This document shows positions 1 to 7,846 of a DNA stretch of 64,000 bases, piece after piece; position 1 is the stretch's first letter; every line of letters begins with the position of its first letter. A program made the position numbers and the translations under genes. Source of the DNA: Hydrogenophaga borbori (GTDB lineage: Bacteria; Pseudomonadota; Gammaproteobacteria; Burkholderiales; Burkholderiaceae_C); the NCBI RefSeq assembly GCF_003417535.1, contig NZ_QVLS01000001.1, positions 62,001 through 126,000 on the forward strand, in the 5' to 3' direction. Below the pieces are notes generated by a model that made no database searches, was not told the DNA's origin, and worked only from the letters and a program-made list of their open reading frames with translations.

Positions 1-507
1 ATGCTGTTCCAGCGCCCGCACATGCTGCGCATCCGCGCGCTGCACAACGTGGCCCTGGGCCTGTGGTTGCAGGGGCGGCGCTGGGGCGAGGCGCGCGCGC
101 TGGCGCTCACCGCCCTGCGGCGCGTGGGCCTGGTCGAGCTCGCGCAGCGCAACGGCCGTGCGCTCTCGGGCGGGCAGCAGCAGCGCTTGGCGCTGGCGCG
201 CGCCTGGGCCCTGCAACCCGACATCTGGCTGCTCGACGAGCCCACCGCCAGCCTGGACCCGCACGCCAAGCGCGAGGTCGAGCAGCTCATCGCCGAGTTC
301 ACCGCCACGCCCGCGCAGGGCCAGCCCACCACGCTGGTGTTCGCGAGCCACAACCTCGGCCAGGTCAAGCGCCTGGCCAGCCGCGTCGTCTACCTGGAGC
401 AGGGCCGAGTGCTCGCCGACCTGCCCGTGCACGATTTTTTCAACGCCGACCTGCTGCGCGCCGTGTGCCCGCACGCCCATTTGTTCGTTCAAGGAGAAAG
501 CTGGTGA
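1..507 (+). CDS. tupC: Tungstate-type ABC transporter ATP-binding protein (5' end cut by window)
   Basis: This is the ATPase subunit of an oxyanion importer and would energise uptake from the cytoplasmic face. The readable part begins at the Q-loop (FQRPHML), so Walker A and about 80 residues lie left of the window; the ATG at base 1 is probably internal. The ABC signature LSGGQ is at residues 55-59 of the visible part, Walker B with LLDEP at 74-81, the D-loop SLD at 84-86 and the H-loop His at 117. Its TGA overlaps the GTG of the next gene, a TupA-like binding protein, which is what points to tungstate. The permease (TupB) must lie upstream and is not seen. Molybdate specificity cannot be excluded. 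Confidence 0.85.
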   Translation: MLFQRPHMLRIRALHNVALGLWLQGRRWGEARALALTALRRVGLVELAQRNGRALSGGQQQRLALARAWALQPDIWLLDEPTASLDPHAKREVEQLIAEFTATPAQGQPTTLVFASHNLGQVKRLASRVVYLEQGRVLADLPVHDFFNADLLRAVCPHAHLFVQGESW

Positions 508-1304
508 AACCTATCCGTTCCATCCTCACCCTGGCCGCCGGCCTGCTGATCGGCGGCGCCGCGCTCGCGCAGAGCATCGTCGTGGCGTCCACCACGTCCA
601 CCGAGCAGTCCGGGCTGTTCGGTCACCTCCTGCCGCAGTTCAAGCAGGCCACGGGCATCGACGTGAAGGTGGTGGCCCTGGGCACCGGCCAGGCGATCGA
701 TATGGCGCGCCGCGGTGACGCCGACGTGCTCTTCGTGCACGACAAGGTGGCCGAGGAGAAGTTCGTGGCCGAGGGCTTCGCCGCCAAGCGCCAGGAGGTC
801 ATGTACAACGACTTCGTTCTCGTGGGCCCCAAGGCCGACCCGGCCAAAACCGCGGGCAAGGACATCGTGGCCGCGCTCAAAAAAGTGGCGGCGGCCAACG
901 CGCCCTTCATTTCGCGCGGCGACAAGAGCGGCACGCACGCGGCCGAGCTGCGCTTCTGGAAGATGACCGGAGGCGACGACAAGGGCAGTGGCTACAAGGA
1001 GTGCGGCTGCGGCATGGGCCCGGCGCTCAACATCGGTTCGGGCGCCAACGCCTATGTGCTCACCGACCGCGGCACCTGGCTCAACTTCAAGAACCGGGGC
1101 GACCTGACGGTGCTGGTGGAGGGCGATCAGCGCCTGTTCAACCAGTACGGCGTGATGCTGGTGAGCGCGGCCAAGCACCCGCAGGTGAAGACCGCCGAGG
1201 GCCAGAAGTTCGTGGACTGGGTGACAGGACCCGCCGGCCAGGCCGCCATCGCCGCCTACAAGATCGGCGGCGAGCAGTTGTTTTTCCCGAACGCCGCGAA
1301 GTGA
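504..1304 (+). CDS. tupA: Tungstate-binding periplasmic protein, TupA-like
   Basis: Predicted periplasmic oxyanion-binding protein of the Tup ABC system, 266 residues. A GTG start at 504 overlaps the stop of the ATPase gene and has AAGGAG just upstream; the longer frame upstream is a shadow. Residues 1-22 form a signal peptide ending ALAQ. TTSTEQSGL at 30-38 and RGDKSGTH at 138-145 are the Thr/Ser-rich anion-binding segments expected of TupA, and the overall length fits the family. The gene ends 11 bases from the convergent SulP transporter gene, with no terminator visible between them. Tungstate rather than molybdate is inferred from family resemblance only. Confidence 0.87.
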   Translation: MKPIRSILTLAAGLLIGGAALAQSIVVASTTSTEQSGLFGHLLPQFKQATGIDVKVVALGTGQAIDMARRGDADVLFVHDKVAEEKFVAEGFAAKRQEVMYNDFVLVGPKADPAKTAGKDIVAALKKVAAANAPFISRGDKSGTHAAELRFWKMTGGDDKGSGYKECGCGMGPALNIGSGANAYVLTDRGTWLNFKNRGDLTVLVEGDQRLFNQYGVMLVSAAKHPQVKTAEGQKFVDWVTGPAGQAAIAAYKIGGEQLFFPNAAK

Positions 1305-1315
1305 GCCTCGGGCGC

Positions 1316-3046
1316 TCAGTCGCCCGCTGAGGCCAGTGAGACGGCAGCCTGGTGGTGCGTGAGGAATACGCGCCCGCTCAGGCGCTGCAGGAAGTCGCTG
1401 CGCTGCAGCTTGTCCATCACCGGGCCTTTCACTTCCGAGAGGTGCAGCTGCAGGCCGGCGTCGCGCAGGCGCTGGTCGATGGCCTCCAGGCTGTCGAGCG
1501 CGCTGGCGTCGATGTCGTTGATGGCCGAGCACTGCAGCACCACGTGGCGCAAGGCCGGGCGCTGCGCCACCGCGGCGTTGATGCGGTCCTCCAGGGCGCG
1601 CGCGTTGGCGAAGTACAGGCTCTCGTCCATGCGCAGGGCCAAGACCTGCGGGTGGGTGATGACCTGGTGGCGCAGCACGTTGCGGTAGTGCTCGGTGCCG
1701 GGCACCTGGCCCACCTCGGCGATGTGCGGCTGGCTGGTGCGCCACAGGTGCAGGGCCAGCGACACGCCCACGCCGGCCACCAGGCCGCTTTCCACGCCCA
1801 CCGCGAGCGTGGCCACCAGCGTGGCGAGCACGGCGGTGAAGTCCGCCTTGGAGTAGGTCCAGGTGCGGCGCAGGATGCCGACGTCCACCAGCGACAGCAC
1901 GGCCACCACGATGGTGGCGGCCAGCGTGGCCTGCGGCAGGTGGAAGAGGGCCGGCGTCAGCAGCAACGAGGCCAGCAGAATGCCGACGGCGGTGTACACG
2001 CCGGCGGCGGGCGTCTGCGCGCCTGCGTCGAAGTTCACCACCGAACGCGCGAAGCCGCCAGTGACGGGAAAGCCGCCCGTGAACGCGGCTGAGAGGTTGC
2101 TGCCCCCCAGGGCGACCAGCTCCTGATCGGGCTCGATGCGCTGGCGGCGCTTGGCGGCCAGCGTCTGGCCCACCGAGACCGACTCCACGAAGCCCACCAC
2201 GCTGATCAGCAGCGCGGGCACCAGCAGCGATTGCCACAGCGCCTGGTCCCACAAGGGCAGGGTGAATGGCGGCAGGCCCTGCGGTACCGCGCCCACGAGC
2301 TTGACGCCCTGCGCGCCGCCATCGACGGCCCAGGTGAACAGCGTGGCGCCCATGATGGCGGCCACCGGTCCGGCCTTGGCCCCCAGCTCGGCCGCGCGCG
2401 GTGGCACGCCCAGGCGGCGCAGCAGCGGCTGCAGGCCGCGCCGCACCCAGAACAGAAACGCCAGGCTGGCCGCGCCGATGCCCAGCGTGAGTCCATGCAC
2501 ATGGCCGCGTTGCGCCCACAGCGCCGCCAGCATCTCCACCAGGTTGTGTCCGCCGGCCGACACCCCCAGCAAGGTTTTGAGCTGGCTCGCCGCGATCAGC
2601 AGACCCGACGCCGCGATGAAACCCGCGATGACCGGATGGCTCAGGAAGTGCGCGAGAAAGCCCAGGCGCAGCAGGCCCATGGCCAGCAGGATCAGTCCCG
2701 AGAGAAAGGCCAGCGTGATCGCCACCGCCAGGTAGTGGGCGCTACCGGCGGCGGCGTGTTCGCCCACGGCGGCGGCCGTCATCAGCGAGACCACGGCCAC
2801 CGGTCCGACCGCCAGTACGCGGCTGGTGCCCAGCAGGGCGTAGGCCAGCAGCGGCGCCACGCTGGCGTACAGGCCGACCTCGGGCGGCAGGCCCGCCAGC
2901 TGGGCGTAGGCCAGGCTCTGCGGGATCAGCATGAGCGTGACGATCACCGCGGCGACGGCGTCGCGCAGCAGGGTGTCGCGGCCGTACCCGCGGGCCCAAT
3001 GCCTCATGGGCAGGTCGGGCCACCAATGGCGTGTGGACAGGTTCAT
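1316..3046 (-). CDS. SulP-family inorganic anion transporter with STAS domain
   Basis: Inner-membrane anion transporter of 576 residues. The N-terminal two thirds hold many hydrophobic segments, starting with a conserved PQSLAYAQLAGLPPEVGLYAS stretch typical of SulP; the last ~130 residues form a cytoplasmic STAS domain (around residues 440-560). The family carries sulfate, bicarbonate or other anions. Here it is the last gene of an operon led by a persulfide-responsive-type repressor, so sulfate or sulfite movement linked to sulfide oxidation is a reasonable inference, not shown. The gap to the preceding DUF442 gene is 16 bases, consistent with co-transcription. Confidence 0.88.
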   Translation of the reverse strand: MNLSTRHWWPDLPMRHWARGYGRDTLLRDAVAAVIVTLMLIPQSLAYAQLAGLPPEVGLYASVAPLLAYALLGTSRVLAVGPVAVVSLMTAAAVGEHAAAGSAHYLAVAITLAFLSGLILLAMGLLRLGFLAHFLSHPVIAGFIAASGLLIAASQLKTLLGVSAGGHNLVEMLAALWAQRGHVHGLTLGIGAASLAFLFWVRRGLQPLLRRLGVPPRAAELGAKAGPVAAIMGATLFTWAVDGGAQGVKLVGAVPQGLPPFTLPLWDQALWQSLLVPALLISVVGFVESVSVGQTLAAKRRQRIEPDQELVALGGSNLSAAFTGGFPVTGGFARSVVNFDAGAQTPAAGVYTAVGILLASLLLTPALFHLPQATLAATIVVAVLSLVDVGILRRTWTYSKADFTAVLATLVATLAVGVESGLVAGVGVSLALHLWRTSQPHIAEVGQVPGTEHYRNVLRHQVITHPQVLALRMDESLYFANARALEDRINAAVAQRPALRHVVLQCSAINDIDASALDSLEAIDQRLRDAGLQLHLSEVKGPVMDKLQRSDFLQRLSGRVFLTHHQAAVSLASAGD

Positions 3047-3062
3047 GGTCGTGCGTCGGTGT

Positions 3063-3485
3063 TCAGGCCCGCGCCGGCGGCGGGGGCATTCGGCTCAAGT
3101 CGTAACCCGCGGCGGCTGCCGTCTGCAGCACCTCGGCCCAGGGGCGCTGGCCGGCCTGCGACAGCGCCCAGAGTTGGGTGCTGCGCGTGCCGCTGCGGCA
3201 GTACGCGAGCACGGGGCCCTCGGCCTGCGCGAGCGCTTCGCCGAAGGCGCGGCCCTGTGCTTCGTCCAGTTGTCCGGACACGACGGGCAGGAACACGAAG
3301 CGCAGGCCGGCCGCCTGGGCGGCGCGCGCCATGGTCTCGTGGTCGGGCTGGCCGGGCTGCTCCCCATCGGGCCGGTTGCAGATCAGCGTGGTGAAGCCGG
3401 CGGCGGCGGCGGCGGGGAGGTCGCCCGGCGCGATTTGGGGGGCGACGGACAGGGTGGGGGTGAGGCGTTTGAGGTCCATGGTCAT
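3063..3485 (-). CDS. DUF442 / TIGR01244-type sulfur-transferase-phosphatase-like protein
   Basis: Small cytoplasmic protein (140 residues) of the beta-lactamase-hydrolase-like phosphatase group (DUF442), which has a protein tyrosine phosphatase fold. NRPDGEQ at residues 37-43 and the P-loop C96-RSGTR-101 (Cx5R type) are the visible signature, with C96 the likely nucleophile. In other bacteria this domain is found fused or next to ETHE1-like persulfide dioxygenases and is taken to handle sulfane sulfur; here the dioxygenase is separate and divergent. The start could also be the ATG two codons later. It lies 3 bases from the upstream YeeE gene and 16 from sulP. Confidence 0.82.
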   Translation of the reverse strand: MTMDLKRLTPTLSVAPQIAPGDLPAAAAAGFTTLICNRPDGEQPGQPDHETMARAAQAAGLRFVFLPVVSGQLDEAQGRAFGEALAQAEGPVLAYCRSGTRSTQLWALSQAGQRPWAEVLQTAAAAGYDLSRMPPPPARA

Positions 3486-3488
3486 CCT

Positions 3489-3920
3489 TCAGGTCGTTCG
3501 GGTCTTCGCGCTCATGCGCTCCAGCCATTCGAACACGACCATGCCCATGAGCATGGCCAGCACGAAGACAAGACCCTTGACCTCGCCCGCGGCCATGGAC
3601 ACCAGCCCCGGTCCGGGGCAAAAGCCCGCCAGGCCCCAGCCCACGCCGAAGAGGAGGCTGCCCAGCACCAGCCGGCGGTCGATTTCCGTGGCCTTGGGCA
3701 GGTACATGCCCGAGCCCAGGAAGCTGCGCGTGCGCCGCTTGGCCACCGCGAAGGCCAGCAGCCCCACGGCGATCGCACCCCCCATGACGAAGGCCAGGGA
3801 GGGGTCCCAGGCACCGGCCAAGTCCAGGAAGCCCTGCACCTTGCCGGGGTCCGTCATACCCGAGAGCATCAGGCCCAGGCCGAACAACAGGCCGATGAAA
3901 AAAGCGGAGAGTTTTTGCAT
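3489..3920 (-). CDS. YeeE/YedE-family half transporter (second subunit)
   Basis: Membrane protein of 143 residues with about four hydrophobic helices. GMTDP (21-25) and GFCPGPG (99-105, Cys101) mark it as the C-terminal half of a YeeE/YedE (TsuA-like) sulfur-compound transporter. In TsuA, conserved cysteines relay thiosulfate through the membrane; Cys101 sits in the matching motif. The partner half is encoded 10 bases upstream, so the two probably act together, as in PmpA/PmpB pairs. Substrate (thiosulfate, polysulfide or another sulfane compound) is not resolved by sequence. Confidence 0.85.
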   Translation of the reverse strand: MQKLSAFFIGLLFGLGLMLSGMTDPGKVQGFLDLAGAWDPSLAFVMGGAIAVGLLAFAVAKRRTRSFLGSGMYLPKATEIDRRLVLGSLLFGVGWGLAGFCPGPGLVSMAAGEVKGLVFVLAMLMGMVVFEWLERMSAKTRTT

Positions 3921-3930
3921 GGTGGCGTCC

Positions 3931-4368
3931 TCAGATCAGGTGGCGGATGACGAACACGGTGGCGAAGCCGGTGGCCATGAAGGCCAGCGTGGCGACCAGC
4001 GAACGCGGCGACAGGCGCGACAGCCCACACACGCCGTGGCCGCTGGTGCAGCCCGAGCCGTAGCGGGTGCCGATGCCCACCAGCAGGCCGGCCAGCACCA
4101 CCAGGCCGGTGCTGGCGTCGATGCGCGGCGCGCTCAGCCAGCCCGCGGGCGCCAGCCAGACGAACACCAGCGGCGACACCAGCAGGCCCGCGACCAGGGC
4201 CAGGCGCCAGCCGATGTCCCCGGCCTTGGGGTTCAGCAAGCCGCCCACGATGCCGCTGATGCCCAGCACGCGGCCATTGAGCAGGATGAAGAGCGCCGAG
4301 GCCAGGCCCAGCAGCAGCCCGCCGGCCAGCGAGGCCCAGGGCGTGAAATTGACCCAATCGATCGTCAT
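3931..4368 (-). CDS. YeeE/YedE-family half transporter (first subunit)
   Basis: Inner-membrane protein of 145 residues, the N-terminal half of a YeeE/YedE transporter. The motif [12 protein letters not shown] at residues 104-115, with Cys107 and Cys114, is the family hallmark and corresponds to the substrate-relay cysteine region of TsuA. The start is set at 4368 (MTIDWVNF); the frame stays open further upstream but that part overlaps the regulator gene and looks unlike protein. It lies 14 bases downstream of the ArsR-type regulator and is the second gene of the operon. Confidence 0.86.
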   Translation of the reverse strand: MTIDWVNFTPWASLAGGLLLGLASALFILLNGRVLGISGIVGGLLNPKAGDIGWRLALVAGLLVSPLVFVWLAPAGWLSAPRIDASTGLVVLAGLLVGIGTRYGSGCTSGHGVCGLSRLSPRSLVATLAFMATGFATVFVIRHLI

Positions 4369-4382
4369 GGTGGAAAACTCCT

Positions 4383-4694
4383 TCAGCGGGAACAGAACTG
4401 TTGGTACACGGTGCGGATGACGGCCTGCGCGGGCGGGCTGTCGAGGCTGTAGAAAACGTGCTTGCCCTCGCGGCGCGTGAGCACCAGCCCCTCGTCGCGC
4501 AGCACCGTGAGCTGCTGGGACAGCGTGGGCTGCGTGATGCCCAGCGCGGCCTCGAGTTCGCCCACGTTGTGTTCGCCCTGGGACAGCTGGCACAGGAGCA
4601 TCAGGCGGTCGGGGTTGGACAGCACTTTCATGAGGCGGCAGGCCTCGGCGGCGGCCGATTGCATGTCGTCGATGTCGAGCTTGGTGGCGGGCAT
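4383..4694 (-). CDS. bigR: ArsR-family persulfide-responsive repressor, BigR/SqrR-like
   Basis: Winged-helix repressor of 103 residues, first gene of the sulfur operon. GITQPTLSQQLTVLRDEGLV is the recognition-helix region. Cys35 (LLCQLS) and Cys101 (QQFCSR) lie 66 residues apart; the redox pair that senses persulfides in SqrR (C41/C107) and BigR (C42/C108) has the same spacing, which I know from the literature. A third Cys (19) is also present. The start at 4694 is chosen because GGAG lies 6 bases upstream; an ATG four codons earlier (4706) has no clear ribosome site. It likely represses itself and the divergent dioxygenase gene through the palindromic promoter at 4739-4773. Confidence 0.85.
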   Translation of the reverse strand: MPATKLDIDDMQSAAAEACRLMKVLSNPDRLMLLCQLSQGEHNVGELEAALGITQPTLSQQLTVLRDEGLVLTRREGKHVFYSLDSPPAQAVIRTVYQQFCSR

Positions 4695-4738
4695 GGGACA
4701 CTCCATTCAATGTGCCGTTCATCGGCGGCACGGTCGAC

Positions 4739-4773
4739 ACTATATTGACTGATAGATTGTTCGTCAATATATT
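4739..4773. promoter_or_regulatory. Palindromic divergent promoter and probable repressor operator
   Basis: On the plus strand, TTGACT (4745-4750), 17 bases, then TATATT (4768-4773). On the minus strand, TTGACG (4767-4762), 17 bases, then TATAGT (4744-4739). The two promoters overlap because TATATTGAC (4741-4749) is repeated inverted as GTCAATATA (4763-4771) with a 13-base spacer. One dimeric repressor on this palindrome would cover the -35 and -10 boxes of both promoters. They read toward the persulfide dioxygenase (ATG 4802) and the BigR-like gene. Operator use by that repressor is inferred. Confidence 0.8.
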
Positions 4774-4801
4774 GTTGTTCACTTATTGAAAGGAGCCTGC
4801 C

Positions 4802-5680
4802 ATGTCCGTCGCCACCGCCGTCCGGCCCCAGGTCCAGGGACTGTTCGACCCCGCCACCTGGACCGTCACCTACGTCGTGCACAACGGCCCGGGCACACCC
4901 GCGGCCATCATCGACTCTGTGCTGGACTACGACCCCAAGTCAGGCCGAACGCGCACGGCCTCGGCCGACCAGGTGATCGACTATGTGCGCGCCAACCGCC
5001 TCACGGTCGAATGGATCCTGGAAACACACGCGCACGCCGATCACCTGTCGGCCGCGCCCTACCTGAAGAAGCACCTGGGTGGGCGCATCGGCATCGGTGG
5101 GCGCATCACGCAGGTGCAGAAAGTGTTCAAGGCCGTGTTCCATCTGGAGCCCGAGTTCCGCCTCGACGGCTCGCAGTTCGACCACCTCTTCCAGGAGGGA
5201 GAGCGCTTCCGCATCGGTGAACTGGAGGCCGAGGTGCTCTACGTGCCCGGCCACACGCCTGCCTGCGCGGCCTACCACGTGGGCGACGCGGTGTTCGTGG
5301 GCGACACGATGTTCATGCCCGACGTGGGTACCGCGCGCTGCGACTTTCCCGGTGGCGACGCCAAAACGCTGTACGCCTCGGTGCGGCGCCTGCTCTCGCT
5401 GCCGGGCGACACGCGCCTGTTCATGTGCCACGACTACCCGCCCAACGGCCGCGACGTGCGCTTCGAAACCACGGTGGCCGAACAGCGCGCGAAGAACATT
5501 CACGTGCACGACGGCGTGAGCGAGGCCCAGTTCGTCGAGATGCGCACGAAGCGCGATGCCACGCTGGACATGCCGACACTGATCCTGCCGTCGGTGCAGG
5601 TCAACATCCGCGCGGGCGAGTTGCCGCCGCCCGAGGCCAACGGGGTGTCGTACCTGAAGATTCCGGTGAACGCGCTGTGA
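4802..5680 (+). CDS. ETHE1/Blh-type persulfide dioxygenase (MBL fold)
   Basis: Predicted mononuclear-iron sulfur dioxygenase of 292 residues that oxidises glutathione persulfide to sulfite. The metal motif THAHADH is at residues 75-81, followed by PGHTPAC and the GDTMF aspartate segment, as in ETHE1/Blh proteins. The start at 4802 has AAGGAG 8 bases upstream, and the strong promoter at 4745-4773 implies a 5' leader of about 20 bases. It is divergent from the BigR-led operon, the usual arrangement for this detoxification pair. A general metallo-hydrolase function is less likely given the neighbours. Confidence 0.9.
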   Translation: MSVATAVRPQVQGLFDPATWTVTYVVHNGPGTPAAIIDSVLDYDPKSGRTRTASADQVIDYVRANRLTVEWILETHAHADHLSAAPYLKKHLGGRIGIGGRITQVQKVFKAVFHLEPEFRLDGSQFDHLFQEGERFRIGELEAEVLYVPGHTPACAAYHVGDAVFVGDTMFMPDVGTARCDFPGGDAKTLYASVRRLLSLPGDTRLFMCHDYPPNGRDVRFETTVAEQRAKNIHVHDGVSEAQFVEMRTKRDATLDMPTLILPSVQVNIRAGELPPPEANGVSYLKIPVNAL

Positions 5681-5681
5681 G

Positions 5682-6587
5682 TCAGCGCGCGGCGGCGAAG
5701 GCCTCGGTCAGCGCATCGGCCAGCACCCGCACGCGCGCCGGCATGAGCCGCTGCGTGGGCATCAGCAGGTGGATGGGCATGTCGGGCGGGCGCAGCCGCG
5801 GCAGCAATTCCACCAGCGCGCCGCTGGCCAGCTCGTCCTCCACCATGTAGTCGGGCAATTGCGTGAGGCCCAGGCCCAGCGAGGCCGCGCGGGCCATGGC
5901 CTCGCCGTCGTTGATGCGCAGCGCGTGCTCGGGGTGCAGCGTGCGCGTCTCGCCGTTCACCCGGAACTGCAAGGGCCGGTTGCGTCCGCTGGAGTGCTGG
6001 CGGTAGACGATGAAGCGGTGACGGGCGAGGTCCTCATAGCGGCGCGGGCGGCCCGCGCGGTCCAGGTAGGACGGCGCGGCGCACAGGATCATCGATTGCT
6101 TGGCGAAGCGGCGCGCCACCAGGCTCGAGTCATCAAGCTCGCCCACGCGCACGCTGGCGTCCAGGCCGCCTTGCACCAGGTCCGCGTAGGCGTCGGAGAG
6201 CTGGATGTCGAGCACCAGGCCAGGGTGGCGTTCGGCGAGTTGCGCCAGCACTGGCAGCAGCTTGCGCCGTCCGAAGGCGATGGGCAGGTCCAGCCGCAGC
6301 GTGCCGCTGGGGCGCGCGCGGCGGCCATCGGCTTCCTCCTGCAGTTCCTGCAGTTCGCTCAGCACGCGCTGACAGCGCGCGAACAGGCGTTCTCCGTCGT
6401 CGGTGAGGCTCACCTTGCGCGTGGTGCGGTGGAGCAGGCGTACCCCCAACGAGGCTTCCAGCCGCGCCACGGCCTTGGCCAGCGTGGAGGGCGCCTGCCC
6501 CATGTCGCGCGCGGCGGCGGCGAAGCTCTGGCGGCGCGCCACCTCGGAGAACGCGATGAGGGCCTGTGCCCCTGCAATGCTGCTCAT
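5682..6587 (-). CDS. LysR-family transcriptional regulator
   Basis: Regulator of 301 residues with an N-terminal winged helix (about residues 1-65; SFAAAARDMGQAPSTLAKAV is the helix-turn-helix part) and a C-terminal LysR effector domain. The start at 6587 (MSSIAGAQ) is where homology-like sequence begins; the frame stays open to 7136 but covers the divergent cupin gene. It lies 129 bases from that cupin gene and is a natural candidate to regulate it. Effector unknown. Its end is one base from the end of the dioxygenase gene (convergent). Confidence 0.88.
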   Translation of the reverse strand: MSSIAGAQALIAFSEVARRQSFAAAARDMGQAPSTLAKAVARLEASLGVRLLHRTTRKVSLTDDGERLFARCQRVLSELQELQEEADGRRARPSGTLRLDLPIAFGRRKLLPVLAQLAERHPGLVLDIQLSDAYADLVQGGLDASVRVGELDDSSLVARRFAKQSMILCAAPSYLDRAGRPRRYEDLARHRFIVYRQHSSGRNRPLQFRVNGETRTLHPEHALRINDGEAMARAASLGLGLTQLPDYMVEDELASGALVELLPRLRPPDMPIHLLMPTQRLMPARVRVLADALTEAFAAAR

Positions 6588-6716
6588 GGTGGATTGACGA
6601 AGTTGGTTCGGCAATGAAACGGCTCTGAAGCGTATTCCATCGTCAATAACTTCGCCAGACACTGCGCGCCGAACGGGCCGTGGTGGTCCGTCAAACCGGG
6701 ACGAAAGGAGTCCAGC

Positions 6717-7094
6717 ATGTACGTGATCGATCAGTCCATCCCCGAAGCCACCCCCATCGCGGGCGTGGCGCACGCCACCTGGGCCAGCGCCAGCGACGGC
6801 CTGACACAGCTCTCCGTGTGGCGCCAGACCCTGGCGCCTGGTGCCGCCACGCCGCCGCACAGCCACGCCTGCGACGAGGTGGTGCTGTGTCACGCGGGCG
6901 CGGGCGAGCTGCACATCGACGGCGAGGTCCAGCGCTTCGGCGCTGGCCAGAGCGTGGTGTTGCCGCGCGAGAAGCTGCACCAACTGTTCAGCGTGGGCGC
7001 CACGCCCCTGGAGCTGACGGGCGTGTTCGGGCAGACGCCGGTGCCCGTGCGCCTGCCCGACGGTCAGGCGCTGGAGCTGCCCTGGCGGAGCTGA
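6717..7094 (+). CDS. Cupin-domain protein
   Basis: Single-domain cupin of 125 residues. The first cupin motif is visible as PPHSHACDEVVLCHAGAGEL, giving likely metal ligands His48, His50 and Glu54; the second motif (LPREKLHQLF) supplies the last His. AAAGGAG 6 bases before the ATG fixes the start. No signal peptide. The role cannot be told from sequence: small cupins of this kind include sugar-binding, dioxygenase-like and regulatory proteins. It is divergent from a LysR regulator, which probably controls it. Confidence 0.8.
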   Translation: MYVIDQSIPEATPIAGVAHATWASASDGLTQLSVWRQTLAPGAATPPHSHACDEVVLCHAGAGELHIDGEVQRFGAGQSVVLPREKLHQLFSVGATPLELTGVFGQTPVPVRLPDGQALELPWRS

Positions 7095-7111
7095 CGTGGC
7101 CCATGGACAAA

Positions 7112-7140
7112 AAAAATGCCGGCGCGATGCCGGCATTTTT
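7112..7140. terminator. Bidirectional intrinsic terminator
   Basis: AAAAATGCCGGC (7112-7123), loop GCGAT, then GCCGGCATTTTT (7129-7140). It sits between the convergent cupin and cytochrome c genes and has A/T tracts on both sides, so it can end both transcripts. Confidence 0.9.
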
Positions 7141-7155
7141 GTGGGGGGCGTGAAA

Positions 7156-7461
7156 TTACTTCTGGCTCAGCACCCAGGCCGCAAGCTTCTTGGCCTCGGC
7201 CTCGCTCACCTGGGGGTTGGCGGGCATGGGAATCGCGCCCCAAACGCCCGAGCCGCCTTTCATGATCTTGGTGGCCAGCATGTCGACGGCCTTGGCGTCG
7301 CTGCCGTACTTCTTGGCCACGTCTTTGTACGCAGGGCCGACCAGTTTCTTGTCCACCGAGTGGCAGGCCATGCAGTTCTTGGCCTTGGCCAGGGCCTCGT
7401 CGGCCATGGCGGGGGCCGCCAGGGTGGTCATGGCGGCCATAATCAGAAGCGCACGTTTCAT
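7156..7461 (-). CDS. Class I cytochrome c (c551/c552-like)
   Basis: Periplasmic single-haem electron carrier, 101 residues. A signal peptide covers residues 1-20 (cleavage after AMA), the haem motif CMACH is at 30-34 and the likely axial Met is Met79 in IPMP. Size and the VGPAYKDVAKKY and GSGVWGAIPMP segments match small c551/c552 proteins that feed terminal oxidases or nitrite reductases. It is monocistronic here, ending at the shared terminator. It could donate electrons to the cbb3 oxidase encoded 16 kb away, but that is inference. Confidence 0.9.
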   Translation of the reverse strand: MKRALLIMAAMTTLAAPAMADEALAKAKNCMACHSVDKKLVGPAYKDVAKKYGSDAKAVDMLATKIMKGGSGVWGAIPMPANPQVSEAEAKKLAAWVLSQK

Positions 7462-7578
7462 GGGGTGTCCTTTGGAATGTCAGGGGCGAACGGGGCAAAT
7501 TCTATCGACTGGGTTGGCCGAGCCCCTGTTATCGGATTTTCTTTGCCGGAATTTACCGGTCATTTACCGGAGGCTGAG

Positions 7579-7821
7579 ATGTATTTGCTGGGTCTGGGCA
7601 TCGCGCTCTTGCTGATGAAATACCTGGAATTCGGCCCGGTCGCCGAATGGTCGTGGTGGGTCGTGCTGGCCCCGTTCGCGCTGGCGGCGGCCTGGTGGGC
7701 CTGGGCCGACTTCTCGGGCTACACCAGGCGCAAGGCCGTGGAGAAGATGGACCAGAAGAAACGCGACCGCCTCGACAAGCAGCGCGAGGCCTTGGGCATC
7801 AAGACGGGCAGGCGCCGCTGA
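7579..7821 (+). CDS. Small Trp-rich membrane protein (TIGR04438-like)
   Basis: Protein of 80 residues with two hydrophobic stretches rich in Trp (EWSWWVVLAPFALAAAWWAWADF) followed by a strongly charged tail (RRKAVEKMDQKKRDRLDKQ). This pattern matches the small Trp-rich family known from Burkholderiales; its function is unknown. The start at 7579 has CGGAGG six bases upstream. The upstream open frame is not coding-like. It probably sits in the inner membrane with the charged tail in the cytoplasm. Confidence 0.75.
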   Translation: MYLLGLGIALLLMKYLEFGPVAEWSWWVVLAPFALAAAWWAWADFSGYTRRKAVEKMDQKKRDRLDKQREALGIKTGRRR

Positions 7822-7846
7822 AGCAGCGCCTGCCATCCGTGCCGGC

